This document shows positions 49,196-58,062 of a stretch of DNA of 64,000 bases, piece after piece (within the stretch, counting starts at the first letter, position 1; the number at the start of each line of letters is the position of its first letter). The translations under genes and the position numbers were made by a program. The notes beneath the pieces are model-generated. The model searched no databases. It worked only from the letters and a program-made list of their open reading frames with translations, and was not told the origin of the DNA. This stretch comes from Tissierella sp. P1 (GTDB lineage Bacteria > Bacillota > Clostridia > Tissierellales > Tissierellaceae): assembly GCF_002266425.1 (NCBI RefSeq), contig NZ_NPMN01000001.1, forward strand, positions 62,001 to 126,000. Reading direction: 5' to 3'.

Positions 49196-49301
49196 TTTTT
49201 TGGTGCAACTCTAATCCAAGTTTCTTCGTAGCATTTTTCATTTGCAGTTTCATAGTACATCTCAAATTCAAAGCCCTATTCATACTCTCTAAGCAATCCA
49301 T
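49196..49301 (-). pseudogene. Fragment of a GyrI-like/AraC effector-binding domain
   Basis: On the minus strand AGGAGAATAC precedes ATG 49301. In one frame the translation contains GFEFEMYYETANEKCYEETW and ends IRVAPKNNL, close to the last strand of GyrI-like effector-binding domains, with a stop (TAG) just before it. Only about 35 codons remain. The rest of 49165-49736 shows no gene. Confidence 0.4.
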
Positions 49302-49736
49302 ATGTATTCTCCTCCTTTAATTAAAGTAATAAATTCATATCTTTGCAATAATTGCAGGATATTGCAAGGAGCTAAAGATAAAAAGGATTATATCAATGGA
49401 ATCTATTTCCTTATATACTTTTTGTAGTCCTAAGGGGTTAATGTTATAGGGTTGTTATGTTTGTTGTTTAATATATAAACTATACTATTACAATAATTAA
49501 ATTTAATTGTCTATATCAATAATAATACACACTTGACTTTTTTTTCAATACCAATATATAATGATTTTAAATTTAATCTATATTGAATTGACAAAGATAA
49601 GATAACATATGAGATCAGGGATTATTTTCTAAGGAAAAAGAGTTTTGAATATAGAATGAATTATTATAATCAAAAAAGACAGAATTGTATTTGATAGGTA
49701 AACATTGGAGGAATTTAGGTATAAAGGAGAGTTGCC

Positions 49737-52085
49737 ATGAACGGCTTCATCGAAATAAAAAATGCACGAATACATAATCTGAAAGGCGTAGATGTAAAGA
49801 TCCCCAAAAATAAACTAACTGTAATTACCGGAGTATCTGGCAGCGGAAAATCAAGCCTTGCATTTGATACCCTTTATGAGGAAGGAAAACGAAGATATCT
49901 TATGTTCTCTGGGACACAGTTTATAGTTGACAGTACACCCTCTTTTGACAGTATCACAGGGCTTTCTCCGACGGTTGCAGTAGAACAGCGTATAATCCGT
50001 CAGTCTAATCCTCGAAGTACAGTTGGTACACGAACAAAAATAAGCAATATGCTTGCTATGCTGTTTGCTGCTTATGGGGTGAGAGATGACAAATATAATG
50101 ATGACATACCCCTTACGATGGAGATGTTTCAAAAAAATTCTCCCAAGGGTATGTGCGTAAAGTGTCTGGGCACGGGAATTATTAAAGAACTTGATGAAGA
50201 AAAGCTGTTTGAAGATTTATCGCAAAAAATAGAGGATGTTTGCTTAGGATTAGGAAAACGGGGAATTACAAAGCGAATGCTTGATAGCTTTTGTAAATAT
50301 CATAATATCTCTCCCACAGACAAGCTCTCAACGCTTACTGATGAGCAATTAAACTTTTTGAAATATGGTGATAATGGAAAATCATCCTTTATGGGTTTTG
50401 TGCCATGGATAATGCATACTACAAATGGAGCTTTCTCGACATCGAGTCGCCTCGAATATTTGCTTACCAATGCAGGATATATGGGCAAAGCATCTTGTCC
50501 GAAATGTGGTGGCACGGGTCTTGGAGAACAGGCTTTTCATACTGCTATAGGAGGCAAAACTATTTCTGAGCTTGAAAATATGTATATAAAAGATTTGTAC
50601 CAATTTTTAGCTACAGTCCCTATAATATCACCTTTGTTAGGCGAGATATTGGTAAAGCTAAATTGCATGGTTGATGTGGGGCTGCATCATCTTGCGCTTT
50701 CACGACCTGTACCAACACTTTCAGGCGGAGAAATTCAAAGACTATTTTTAGCTTCTTATATAATTGCTGAAATGGATAGTATTATTTTCGTATTTGACGA
50801 ACCGACAATTGGATTACATGAGGTGGAAAAAGCTAAGCTGATTAAAATTTTGAAGAATCTTGTTAATCGTGGAAATACAGTTATAGCTGTTGAGCATGAT
50901 GAAAAATTTATACGATCTGCTGACTACATTATTGACCTAGGTCCAAATGCAGGTGTACTTGGCGGTGAATTGATTTTTCAAGGTGGTTTTGAAGAATTTT
51001 TGTATTGTAAAAATTCAAATACATCACCATATTTAAGATGTGAAGAAACTCTGAAAATGGAAAAACGAAGCAGGACTATCGATATGCTAAATGTCTTAAA
51101 GATAGAAAATGCAGCACTTCATAATCTGAAAAATGTTACAGCAGAGATACCGCTTGGATTAATGGTAGGTGTTGCCGGAGTATCAGGAAGCGGAAAATCA
51201 AGTCTTATTTCTGATACACTTGTGCCTAAGTTAAAAGAAATGTTGAATACCAAGTGCATAACGGATGATGAAGATGGGGAGTTTACCTATGAATCTAATA
51301 ATGTAATTATAAGCGGTATAGAACATATAAAAAAATGCTTTGTTATTGACCAAAAACCAATTGGAAGAAGCCGTACATCCTGTCCTGCCACATACACAGG
51401 TATGTTTGATCGTATCCGAACTTTGTTTGCAAAGGAGAGCGGACTTTCAGCAGGTCTTTTTACCGTTAATTCCGAGGGTGGCTGTAAAGTATGTAAAGGT
51501 GACGGTGAGATACATTATCATGTAGGTTTTGGCAATTTTATTAACTTGGAATGTGAGGCTTGCCGCGGAACAGGTTTTATTCCCGAGGTTTTAGAGGTAA
51601 TGCTTGACGGAAAGAATATTAAAGATATCTTATCAATGACGGTGGATGAGGCAGTGGAATTTTTTAAGGGAAAGGATAAATCAATTGATAAAATCCTTGC
51701 AACGCTTTCACGTGTGGGTATGAACTATATCACTTTGGGACAAAAAACTCCTACCATATCTGGTGGAGAAAGTCAGCGTATCAAATTGGCAAAGGAGCTT
51801 TCAAAAGGACAGAATGCAAAGGATGCAATTTATATCTTGGATGAGCCTACTACAGGGCTATCATTTCATGATAGTAAAAAGCTATTAAAACTTCTTCATG
51901 AACTTGTAGATAAAGGTAATACAGTTATCCTCACGGAACATGACCCTTATGTGTTATCAAATTGTGACTATATCATTGAGATGGGTGTCGGCGGAGGCAA
52001 TGATGGCGGAAATATTATAGCAGCAGGCACACCGAAAGAGTTAAAACAAAACTCAAACTCTATAATAGGACGGTATTTGAAATGA
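49737..52085 (+). CDS. UvrA-like ABC ATPase (drug-resistance type UvrA paralog)
   Basis: 782 residues against ~940 for housekeeping UvrA. Two ATPase modules: GVSGSGKSS with LSGGEIQR and VFDEPTIGLHE in the first, GVSGSGKSS with ISGGESQR and LDEPTTGLSFHD in the second. Zinc-binding CVKCLGTG / CPKCGGTG and CKVCKGDGE / CEACRGTGF are present. The shortened insertion domains match class II UvrA proteins, often linked to DNA-damaging antibiotics. The serine hydrolase gene overlaps its stop. Confidence 0.88.
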   Translation: MNGFIEIKNARIHNLKGVDVKIPKNKLTVITGVSGSGKSSLAFDTLYEEGKRRYLMFSGTQFIVDSTPSFDSITGLSPTVAVEQRIIRQSNPRSTVGTRTKISNMLAMLFAAYGVRDDKYNDDIPLTMEMFQKNSPKGMCVKCLGTGIIKELDEEKLFEDLSQKIEDVCLGLGKRGITKRMLDSFCKYHNISPTDKLSTLTDEQLNFLKYGDNGKSSFMGFVPWIMHTTNGAFSTSSRLEYLLTNAGYMGKASCPKCGGTGLGEQAFHTAIGGKTISELENMYIKDLYQFLATVPIISPLLGEILVKLNCMVDVGLHHLALSRPVPTLSGGEIQRLFLASYIIAEMDSIIFVFDEPTIGLHEVEKAKLIKILKNLVNRGNTVIAVEHDEKFIRSADYIIDLGPNAGVLGGELIFQGGFEEFLYCKNSNTSPYLRCEETLKMEKRSRTIDMLNVLKIENAALHNLKNVTAEIPLGLMVGVAGVSGSGKSSLISDTLVPKLKEMLNTKCITDDEDGEFTYESNNVIISGIEHIKKCFVIDQKPIGRSRTSCPATYTGMFDRIRTLFAKESGLSAGLFTVNSEGGCKVCKGDGEIHYHVGFGNFINLECEACRGTGFIPEVLEVMLDGKNIKDILSMTVDEAVEFFKGKDKSIDKILATLSRVGMNYITLGQKTPTISGGESQRIKLAKELSKGQNAKDAIYILDEPTTGLSFHDSKKLLKLLHELVDKGNTVILTEHDPYVLSNCDYIIEMGVGGGNDGGNIIAAGTPKELKQNSNSIIGRYLK

Positions 52086-52999
52086 ATCATGAAATTGAGG
52101 AATATGTTGACCATTATATAAAACAAAGAAGATATCGTCTTATCAACAGCATTTTGCTTTTTAAGGATAATGAGTTGATTCTTGAACGATATTATAATAA
52201 CTTTACAAAGGATAGCAGAAATAATATAAAATCCATATGGAAAAGTATTTTGTCCATATGTATAGGTATTTGTCTTGATAAAGGATATATTAAGAGCTTA
52301 GACGAGCCTATAAGCAATTATTTAACAGAATTTGCTCAGAATGTTCATCCATATCACAAGCTAATCACTGTTCGGCATCTTCTAACCATGTCATCAGGCA
52401 TATATTGGAATGGCGGTGTTCATTATCACTGCCCCATGCTTGAACAGCTTTGGAGATCAGAAAATTGTTTGGAACATCTTTCAGATACAGCTATGGCAGA
52501 TGTACCAGGTACAAAATTTGTGTACAAGGAATGGGATGTTATTTTACTATCTGCACTCATAAGCAAGGCAACAGGTATGAGCACATACGAGTTTTGCAGA
52601 ATAAATTTATATGAGCCCCTTGGAATAACCAGTGGTGAATGGGCTGCATTTTCGAATGGTGTGAATTATAGCATTAGCAACAATCCAATTCTTGAAATGC
52701 AATCGGATTTATCTGCTCATGATCTTGCTAAAATCGGTTTTTTGTTTTTGCAAAATGGGAAAGGTATTGTCAGTGATAATTATATAAGACAGGCTATTTC
52801 TCCTTCCCAAAGGGAAAGGAATTATGGTTTCTTATTGTGGTTATTTGATGGTGGTTTCAGCTGTCGCGGATATGGAGGTCAGGAGGTAAATATTCTGCCA
52901 GAGTCAAATATTGTTTACGTAATACAGGCAACACCATCAGCACAAAGTAAAAGCTATGAAGATGTTTTTGATAATATCATTAAGATAGTACAGGAGTAA
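52082..52999 (+). CDS. Beta-lactamase-fold serine hydrolase
   Basis: 305 residues; ATG overlaps the previous stop by 4 bp. Catalytic SIWK (Ser51, Lys54), YKEW as the Tyr motif near 157 and GYGGQ as the third motif. Preceded by HLLTMSSGIYW as in AmpC/EstB-type enzymes. No signal peptide, so probably cytoplasmic. Coupled with the UvrA paralog: perhaps inactivates the same toxic compound (inference). Confidence 0.85.
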   Translation: MNHEIEEYVDHYIKQRRYRLINSILLFKDNELILERYYNNFTKDSRNNIKSIWKSILSICIGICLDKGYIKSLDEPISNYLTEFAQNVHPYHKLITVRHLLTMSSGIYWNGGVHYHCPMLEQLWRSENCLEHLSDTAMADVPGTKFVYKEWDVILLSALISKATGMSTYEFCRINLYEPLGITSGEWAAFSNGVNYSISNNPILEMQSDLSAHDLAKIGFLFLQNGKGIVSDNYIRQAISPSQRERNYGFLLWLFDGGFSCRGYGGQEVNILPESNIVYVIQATPSAQSKSYEDVFDNIIKIVQE

Positions 53000-53042
53000 T
53001 AAAGATATAGTATGCATAAAAATAGGGCTTAGATAAAAGAAA

Positions 53043-53108
53043 GAGCAACCAAAAGGTTGCTTCTAATACTTTATATGTCTGATAAATTAGAATTTATCAG
53101 CTTTTTTT
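53043..53108. terminator. Two hairpins between convergent genes
   Basis: AGCAACC / GGTTGCT (about 53043-53061) and GATAAATT / AATTTATC followed by a seven-base T run (53081-53108). The second serves the plus strand and overlaps the end of the minus-strand gene. Confidence 0.6.
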
Positions 53109-53311
53109 ATCTTTATTTTTAGCCATTCAATTAAAAAAGAAATAAGAAAGCAGACAATATATGAAATTACTAAATAAATTAATGTCTGTTCTAATATTGG
53201 AGGATATGTATTGTTGTAGAGCTTAGAAAAAAGGATTCGAGGTAAAATAATACTCCCAATTGTTACACCTATACTCACTCCTATTGCAGATTTCAAAGCC
53301 TTTTTAACCAT
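53087..53311 (-). CDS. Small two-helix membrane protein
   Basis: 74 residues from ATG 53311 behind GGAGGTG. A first helix (IGVSIGVTIGSIILP) and a second (TLIYLVISYIVCFLISFLIEW) with a basic tail KIKIKKADKF. No family recognised. Confidence 0.6.
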   Translation of the reverse strand: MVKKALKSAIGVSIGVTIGSIILPRILFSKLYNNTYPPILEQTLIYLVISYIVCFLISFLIEWLKIKIKKADKF

Positions 53312-53471
53312 AAGATTTCACCTCCATATTAGTCTATTATAACACATAAACATATATAGAAATACCCAGACCTCCTTGTTTTTTCAATTATATATAGAAA
53401 ACAAGTAAGGAACTGGGTTTCGTTTAAAGCTATACTCCAATATATTGATATACTAGATTATTTTAGTTTTT

Positions 53472-54425
53472 TTATACATTGGCAGTAGAAACTAAAATTG
53501 GTTTTTGTCCACTGAAACCTCCTTCTTCATTTACGGTAATCGAAAAAATATGCGGAGTCATCATAAATATTGTTGAAGTTGCATCAGCCACAACAATTAT
53601 GCCATATTCGTTAATATGCACATCACCAGAAGCACTTGTATTAGGACCTGCAGTTACAGATATGCTGTCACCTACTGTAACATAATTATAGATGTTCTTA
53701 AGCTGGTCAGTATCGCAATTCTGAGGAAATTGGCTAGGTGGACTTAAATAAGTTATGGAATCATCATAAATACTATTTGGAAAATAAAGCATTGTTATTT
53801 TGTCGATATTAAAAGCAAATGATTCTTCTTCTGATTGAAGAACGAGCATTGGTATACTTTCAGCATCAGGAGCTTGGTAAAGGGAATGAATTGGTCCTGA
53901 AACTGTTGCAAGTCTATTTGAGAAAATACTAACAGAATCACCTTGATATATATTGACTATTTGTTCTAAAACATGAGCAAATTGCTCTAAAGCAAAGCAA
54001 CGGCTATTATCAGCTATATCACTGTTTAAATAAAAAACTCGCAGATTAGCTTTAGATGGTATCGTATTTGAGAAAAAAACAGTAGTATTTGATGTATTTA
54101 CCAATGAGATGTTGATAGGGGCATCACTAACATCTAGAATAGCTATTCCATTCATATTACCTGTTTTATTTGGTGAATTGCTATCAAATTCATGACCTTT
54201 GTCAGAAATTAACTTAAAAATAACGCTGCGTGAACCGAAGATTGACTGCATAGCTACATACCAATCAATGACATATAGACCATTTTCAGAAATAGTAATG
54301 GTACCTGTTATATTATTATAACTTATATTTCCTATCATACTAATTGTCTCATCAAATATAACATTATTATTGTTTAAAATACTATTATCATTATTTTTTT
54401 GAAGTTGTAATATTGTATTATTCAT
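53472..54425 (-). CDS. Spore-surface-like protein with jelly-roll (BclA_C/TNF-like) domain
   Basis: 317 residues from ATG 54425 behind AAAGGGTG; the open frame to 54542 has no ribosome site. An Asn-rich N-terminus (LQLQKNNDNSILNNNNVIF) leads to a domain with TITISENGLYVIDWYVAM and NISLVNTSNTTVFFSN, typical of C1q/TNF-like trimeric folds in exosporium glycoproteins. A second, similar strand pattern appears near the C-terminus (VTVGDSISVTAGPNTS). No collagen-like repeat is present. Likely a spore-coat or exosporium component. Confidence 0.65.
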   Translation of the reverse strand: MNNTILQLQKNNDNSILNNNNVIFDETISMIGNISYNNITGTITISENGLYVIDWYVAMQSIFGSRSVIFKLISDKGHEFDSNSPNKTGNMNGIAILDVSDAPINISLVNTSNTTVFFSNTIPSKANLRVFYLNSDIADNSRCFALEQFAHVLEQIVNIYQGDSVSIFSNRLATVSGPIHSLYQAPDAESIPMLVLQSEEESFAFNIDKITMLYFPNSIYDDSITYLSPPSQFPQNCDTDQLKNIYNYVTVGDSISVTAGPNTSASGDVHINEYGIIVVADATSTIFMMTPHIFSITVNEEGGFSGQKPILVSTANV

Positions 54426-54659
54426 AATTACACCCTTTTTATATAGTTTAAATTGATCTTTATATATTATATGCCTTCGATTCAAAAGTGTTAAATACAA
54501 TAGCCGCAAGTGAAGATTAAGGATATATTCATAATTTATCATATAAACTTAAAAATCCATTGTTGGTAGCAACGGATTTTTAATGAGGATCCATCTTAAG
54601 GATGTACGTTTTATATTTCTCTTTATAGGTACCTTAAAAATTAAAGTTATTTTACTGTT

Positions 54660-56144
54660 CTAAACATTTCCCTGAAATACCATATCAGTATCCCTGCATA
54701 AATATTGTACTGATTTTCGGCCCGTTTCAAGGGCAACAGGAAGTCCTCCGGGAATTATAAGTCGGTGGCCAGCAAAATAAAGATTGGATATACTTTCAGG
54801 CTTTGAGGGATAGGGATGCATTTTTACACCTTTACCCATAATTGACATCCATGAACCCTTATAAGAATTCAGATAGCGCTCATAAGTCAAAGGAGTAGCG
54901 ATATCCCATACTTCTACCTTACCGGCAGTTTGAGGATATTTTTTTGCCAAAACAGCAATGAAGTTTTCCGCAAGCTTTTGCTTTTCAGATTCATAGCTAC
55001 CCTTTATCTTCTGCTCTTTCCACCATTCATAGCTATCTCCTGGAAATATAGAAGTAATGGCAGTACATCCATTTGGAGCATAGCCTTCATAAGTCGCATA
55101 GTTATTTATACTGATTTCCTTGATTTCTTTTCCAGCACAGAATACCGGAGTATCACTTGTAAAGACCATACTTTCATGAATATTAGACAAGTCCTCTTTG
55201 ATTCCTAAACAAATAAAAGTATTTAGCATAGGTTTGGTTTCAGAGCGCATCTTATCCGCCCATGGCTCTTTAAGTGGGTTGTCAAATAGAGTGTCAATCG
55301 CAGCCAGTGTATCTTGTGTGATGATGACTGCATCTGCAGAGATTTCTGTCCCATTAAAAACAATACCCGTAGCACTACCACTTTTAATCATAATCTTTTC
55401 AACTTTACTATTATATTTTATCACACCGCCTAAAGCTTCAAATCGTTTTGCTATCCTGCCAGCCATGGCAAGTGAACCGCCTGAAGGGTATCCTCCATCA
55501 CCTTTTGCAAGGGTTGACAATGTGAAAAGCATGCTTGTGGCATTGTTATCATCGCTGACAACATTTCTGAATAAATCTTGTAAAAAAGGACTTTTATACC
55601 GCATAGCATATTCTTTTACCGTTTGATCTGAGTAGAAAGACATTCTAAAAAATGCAGGAATCATAGAAATCAATTTTGATATCGGTATAGCGGATTTTTC
55701 TTTAACCTTTACGTTTTTAATATCCGTAATGGGCATATCCACTTTCATAAATTTTTTCAAATCCCTGCAAAGGCAGATTATTTCCTTTTTATCTTCGGGT
55801 GATAACTCAATCAAATGAGACTGTAGTTTATCAATATCTCGATATAAAAAAGCCATCTTTCCCTTATCTTCAAAGGTAAAAAACGGGTCGCGGTTATAAA
55901 TGGAAGTATTGTCATCCAATGCCCCGATTTCACGCCAAAGCTTATGGAGGGCAGTTTTTGGAGAAGAACCCGTCAGCCAGTGCATGCCACCTTCAAAGAG
56001 ATAGCCCTTTCTTTTCCAGCTTGTAGATGCACCGCCTGGAATGGAATGAGCCTCATAAATCACAACATCAAAACCACTTTGGCGGGCATATACGCCTGCC
56101 GTTAGTCCAGCAATACCGGCACCGATAATAATAACCTTTTTCAT
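54660..56144 (-). CDS. FAD-dependent oxidoreductase, phytoene-desaturase/CrtI-like
   Basis: 494 residues behind GGAGG. The dinucleotide-binding start is VIIIGAGIAGLTAGVYARQS, followed by GYLFEGGMHWLTGSSP and the C-terminal GHRLIIPGGLPVALETGRKS. This is the NAD(P)/FAD amine-oxidase/carotenoid-desaturase fold; the substrate is not clear, since no carotenoid genes are nearby. In an operon with the TetR regulator five bases upstream. Confidence 0.85.
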   Translation of the reverse strand: MKKVIIIGAGIAGLTAGVYARQSGFDVVIYEAHSIPGGASTSWKRKGYLFEGGMHWLTGSSPKTALHKLWREIGALDDNTSIYNRDPFFTFEDKGKMAFLYRDIDKLQSHLIELSPEDKKEIICLCRDLKKFMKVDMPITDIKNVKVKEKSAIPISKLISMIPAFFRMSFYSDQTVKEYAMRYKSPFLQDLFRNVVSDDNNATSMLFTLSTLAKGDGGYPSGGSLAMAGRIAKRFEALGGVIKYNSKVEKIMIKSGSATGIVFNGTEISADAVIITQDTLAAIDTLFDNPLKEPWADKMRSETKPMLNTFICLGIKEDLSNIHESMVFTSDTPVFCAGKEIKEISINNYATYEGYAPNGCTAITSIFPGDSYEWWKEQKIKGSYESEKQKLAENFIAVLAKKYPQTAGKVEVWDIATPLTYERYLNSYKGSWMSIMGKGVKMHPYPSKPESISNLYFAGHRLIIPGGLPVALETGRKSVQYLCRDTDMVFQGNV

Positions 56145-56149
56145 CAGCC

Positions 56150-56722
56150 TTACCTCCTTATTATATCAATAATCCAATCACTATCAGGACATGGTGAATT
56201 TGGATTAAGCGCAATTTCCTCCGCAATGCCCCTTACGGCAGACCAAAAAGCAATTGAAAGAGCATAAGGGTCACCGCTGCGGATCGTACATTCTTCCTGA
56301 CCTTTCAAAATCAGCTCAGAAGTTGGCTTATAAATATTAAAACTGGCAAGCATCTCTTTGACATAATCAGGAGCTGCTTCATTATAAAAGGCTTGATTCA
56401 TCAATACAAACATCTTTGCAGTAAATGGCTCGGCTTTAATATAATGAAAAATTTGTCTTGCGACATCTTCAAAAAAGGCAAGAGGTTCTTTTTCAGTAGG
56501 AGCCATAACACTCATGGGTCCTGAAATGCCAAGACTTATCAATTCTTCATATAGTTTTTCCTTTGAAGCGAAATAATGAAACAACAATCCGACACTCATA
56601 CCAACTTGCTCTGCAATGTCACTTACTTTTGTAGCAGAATATCCCTTGCGTATGAATAAATCCAGTCCAGCATTCAGTATCTCATTTCTTCGCTTTTCTT
56701 TTTGTTTTTCACGAATTCCCAT
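56150..56722 (-). CDS. TetR/AcrR-family repressor
   Basis: 190 residues from ATG 56722 behind GGAG; the open frame to 56788 would run through the operator. The N-terminal HTH is NEILNAGLDLFIRKGYSATK ... VSDIAEQVGMSVGLLFHYFASKE. First gene of the unit with the oxidoreductase, so it probably represses both. Confidence 0.9.
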   Translation of the reverse strand: MGIREKQKEKRRNEILNAGLDLFIRKGYSATKVSDIAEQVGMSVGLLFHYFASKEKLYEELISLGISGPMSVMAPTEKEPLAFFEDVARQIFHYIKAEPFTAKMFVLMNQAFYNEAAPDYVKEMLASFNIYKPTSELILKGQEECTIRSGDPYALSIAFWSAVRGIAEEIALNPNSPCPDSDWIIDIIRR

Positions 56723-56739
56723 TATTAAATCTCCATTCA

Positions 56740-56755
56740 TTGAATATATATTCAA
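56740..56755. promoter_or_regulatory. Palindromic operator of the TetR unit
   Basis: TTGAATATATATTCAA, a perfect 16-bp palindrome 18 bp before the repressor start. Placement and symmetry fit autoregulation by the TetR protein. Confidence 0.6.
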
Positions 56756-56885
56756 TATTATATACCTATTATTGAGATTTGTAAACATTTTTCAAGAGAG
56801 TTCATAGGTTTCCAATATATATGATATTAAGAATGCTATTATAACAATGATAGAGATGTTTTTAATGATTTTTCTATAAAATACG

Positions 56886-56933
56886 AAAATGACACTGAAT
56901 TTGAAAGAAAACTTTCAAATTCAGTGTCATTTT
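56886..56933. terminator. Strong bidirectional terminator
   Basis: Perfect 22-bp arms (AAAATGACACTGAATTTGAAAG and its complement) around a four-base centre. Confidence 0.8.
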
Positions 56934-56945
56934 GTTTTGGTAAAA

Positions 56946-56979
56946 AACAAAGTACATAGGTTAATCTATGTACTTTGTT
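56946..56979 (-). terminator. Terminator of the tRNA cluster
   Basis: AACAAAGTACATAG / CTATGTACTTTGTT just downstream of tRNA-Thr on the minus strand, with a T run after it. Confidence 0.8.
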
Positions 56980-56988
56980 AAAATATTC

Positions 56989-57064
56989 TGGAGCTGGCGA
57001 GAGGAATTGAACCCCCAACCTACTGATTACAAGTCAGTTGCTCTGCCGATTGAGCTACGCCAGC
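56989..57064 (-). tRNA. tRNA-Thr (anticodon TGT)
   Basis: Acceptor GCTGGCG / CGCCAGC, T-loop GGTTCAATTCC, encoded CCA. Anticodon loop CTTGTAA gives TGT, reading ACA. Confidence 0.95.
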
Positions 57065-57200
57065 ACTTGTTTAATTCACAATTATCAGTTCACATTTCAC
57101 AATTGAAAAACCAAACTCTCAAACCAATATTCTTAGTTTTGCTCAGAATATCATTTCTAACGCTTCTCAATTGTGCATTGTGCATCGTGAATTGATTTTT
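57065..57200 (-). repeat. tRNA spacer with CAATTGTG-type repeat
   Basis: Spacer containing TTCACAATTGA on one side and TCAATTGTGCATTGTG on the other. Related text occurs in the next spacer (57278-57373), so the two look like copies of a short dispersed repeat. Confidence 0.5.
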
Positions 57201-57277
57201 TGGCGACCTGGAAGGGACTCGAACCCTCGACCTCCAGCGTGACAGGCTGGCATTCTAACCATCTGAACTACCAGGCC
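57201..57277 (-). tRNA. tRNA-Asp (anticodon GTC)
   Basis: Acceptor GGCCTGG / CCAGGTC, T-loop GGTTCGAGTCC, encoded CCA. Anticodon loop CTGTCAC gives GTC. Confidence 0.95.
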
Positions 57278-57373
57278 AAATGTTTAAATTCATAATTGTC
57301 ATTCCACAGTTCACAATTGAAATTTAAAAGACCAATAAAACGTTATTTAATTGTGCATTGTGAATTATAATTT

Positions 57374-57448
57374 TGGTGACCCCACCGGGATTCGAACCCG
57401 GGTTACCGCCGTGAAAGGGCGATGTCTTAACCGCTTGACCATGGGGCC
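57374..57448 (-). tRNA. tRNA-Glu (anticodon TTC)
   Basis: Acceptor GGCCCCA / TGGGGTC, T-loop GGTTCGAATCC, encoded CCA. Anticodon loop CTTTCAC gives TTC. First of the three tRNAs on the minus strand. Confidence 0.95.
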
Positions 57449-57714
57449 ATATCTGTCGTCAAAAACAACCTTTTTTATTATACTACGATTTATAAAATTT
57501 GTCAAAGGAAAAGTTTAAATATTTTTAGATATTTTGAGGAATGTTAATCTTTCTATATTTATATTAATTTTATCACTCTAGGATTAATGATTTAGGTCTC
57601 AATTTAGGGAAAAATAAAATAAGCAAATCTCTAGAATTAGCAAAAATTAGCTTGTTTTGTAACTAATTTTCACTCCTTTGAATAAAATAGTATAAAGGGA
57701 TAGGAGTGTTAGTT

Positions 57715-57870
57715 ATGAGAAGATACTTTAGCAGAAATAACGACACAAGAATGCTGATAAGAAGAATATCTGGAACAATAGGCATTATTATAATGCTTTG
57801 TATAGTCCCTTTCAAATTTCTAATGTTTGCTATAGGGTTAATCTGCTTAATTTTTGCTCTATTAATATAA
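57715..57870 (+). CDS. 51-residue membrane protein
   Basis: ATG 57715 behind TAGGAGTG. A basic, Arg-rich start (MRRYFSRNNDTRMLIRRISG) leads into one long or two short helices (IGIIIMLCIVPFKFLMFAIG, LICLIFALLI). A terminator-like hairpin follows at 57878. Not assigned to a family, but start, ribosome site and terminator make it a credible gene. Confidence 0.55.
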   Translation: MRRYFSRNNDTRMLIRRISGTIGIIIMLCIVPFKFLMFAIGLICLIFALLI

Positions 57871-57877
57871 AGATAAG

Positions 57878-57918
57878 ATAGGGTTTGTCATTTTCTAAAG
57901 AATGGCAAGCCTTATTTT
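57878..57918 (+). terminator. Terminator of the 51-aa gene
   Basis: AGGGTTTGTCATT pairs with AATGGCAAGCCTT (G-T pairs), followed by ATTTTGTTCT. Confidence 0.65.
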
Positions 57919-58062
57919 GTTCTATTTTATATAAATTACTTTAAATAAATTTCATAAAATAAAAAATGATGCATTAAATCAAAAAAATTCACATATGATT
58001 AGAAGGACAAGTCGTAGCATAACTTTGTATTAAATATTAGTTTACTACTGAGGAGGGGTGTT

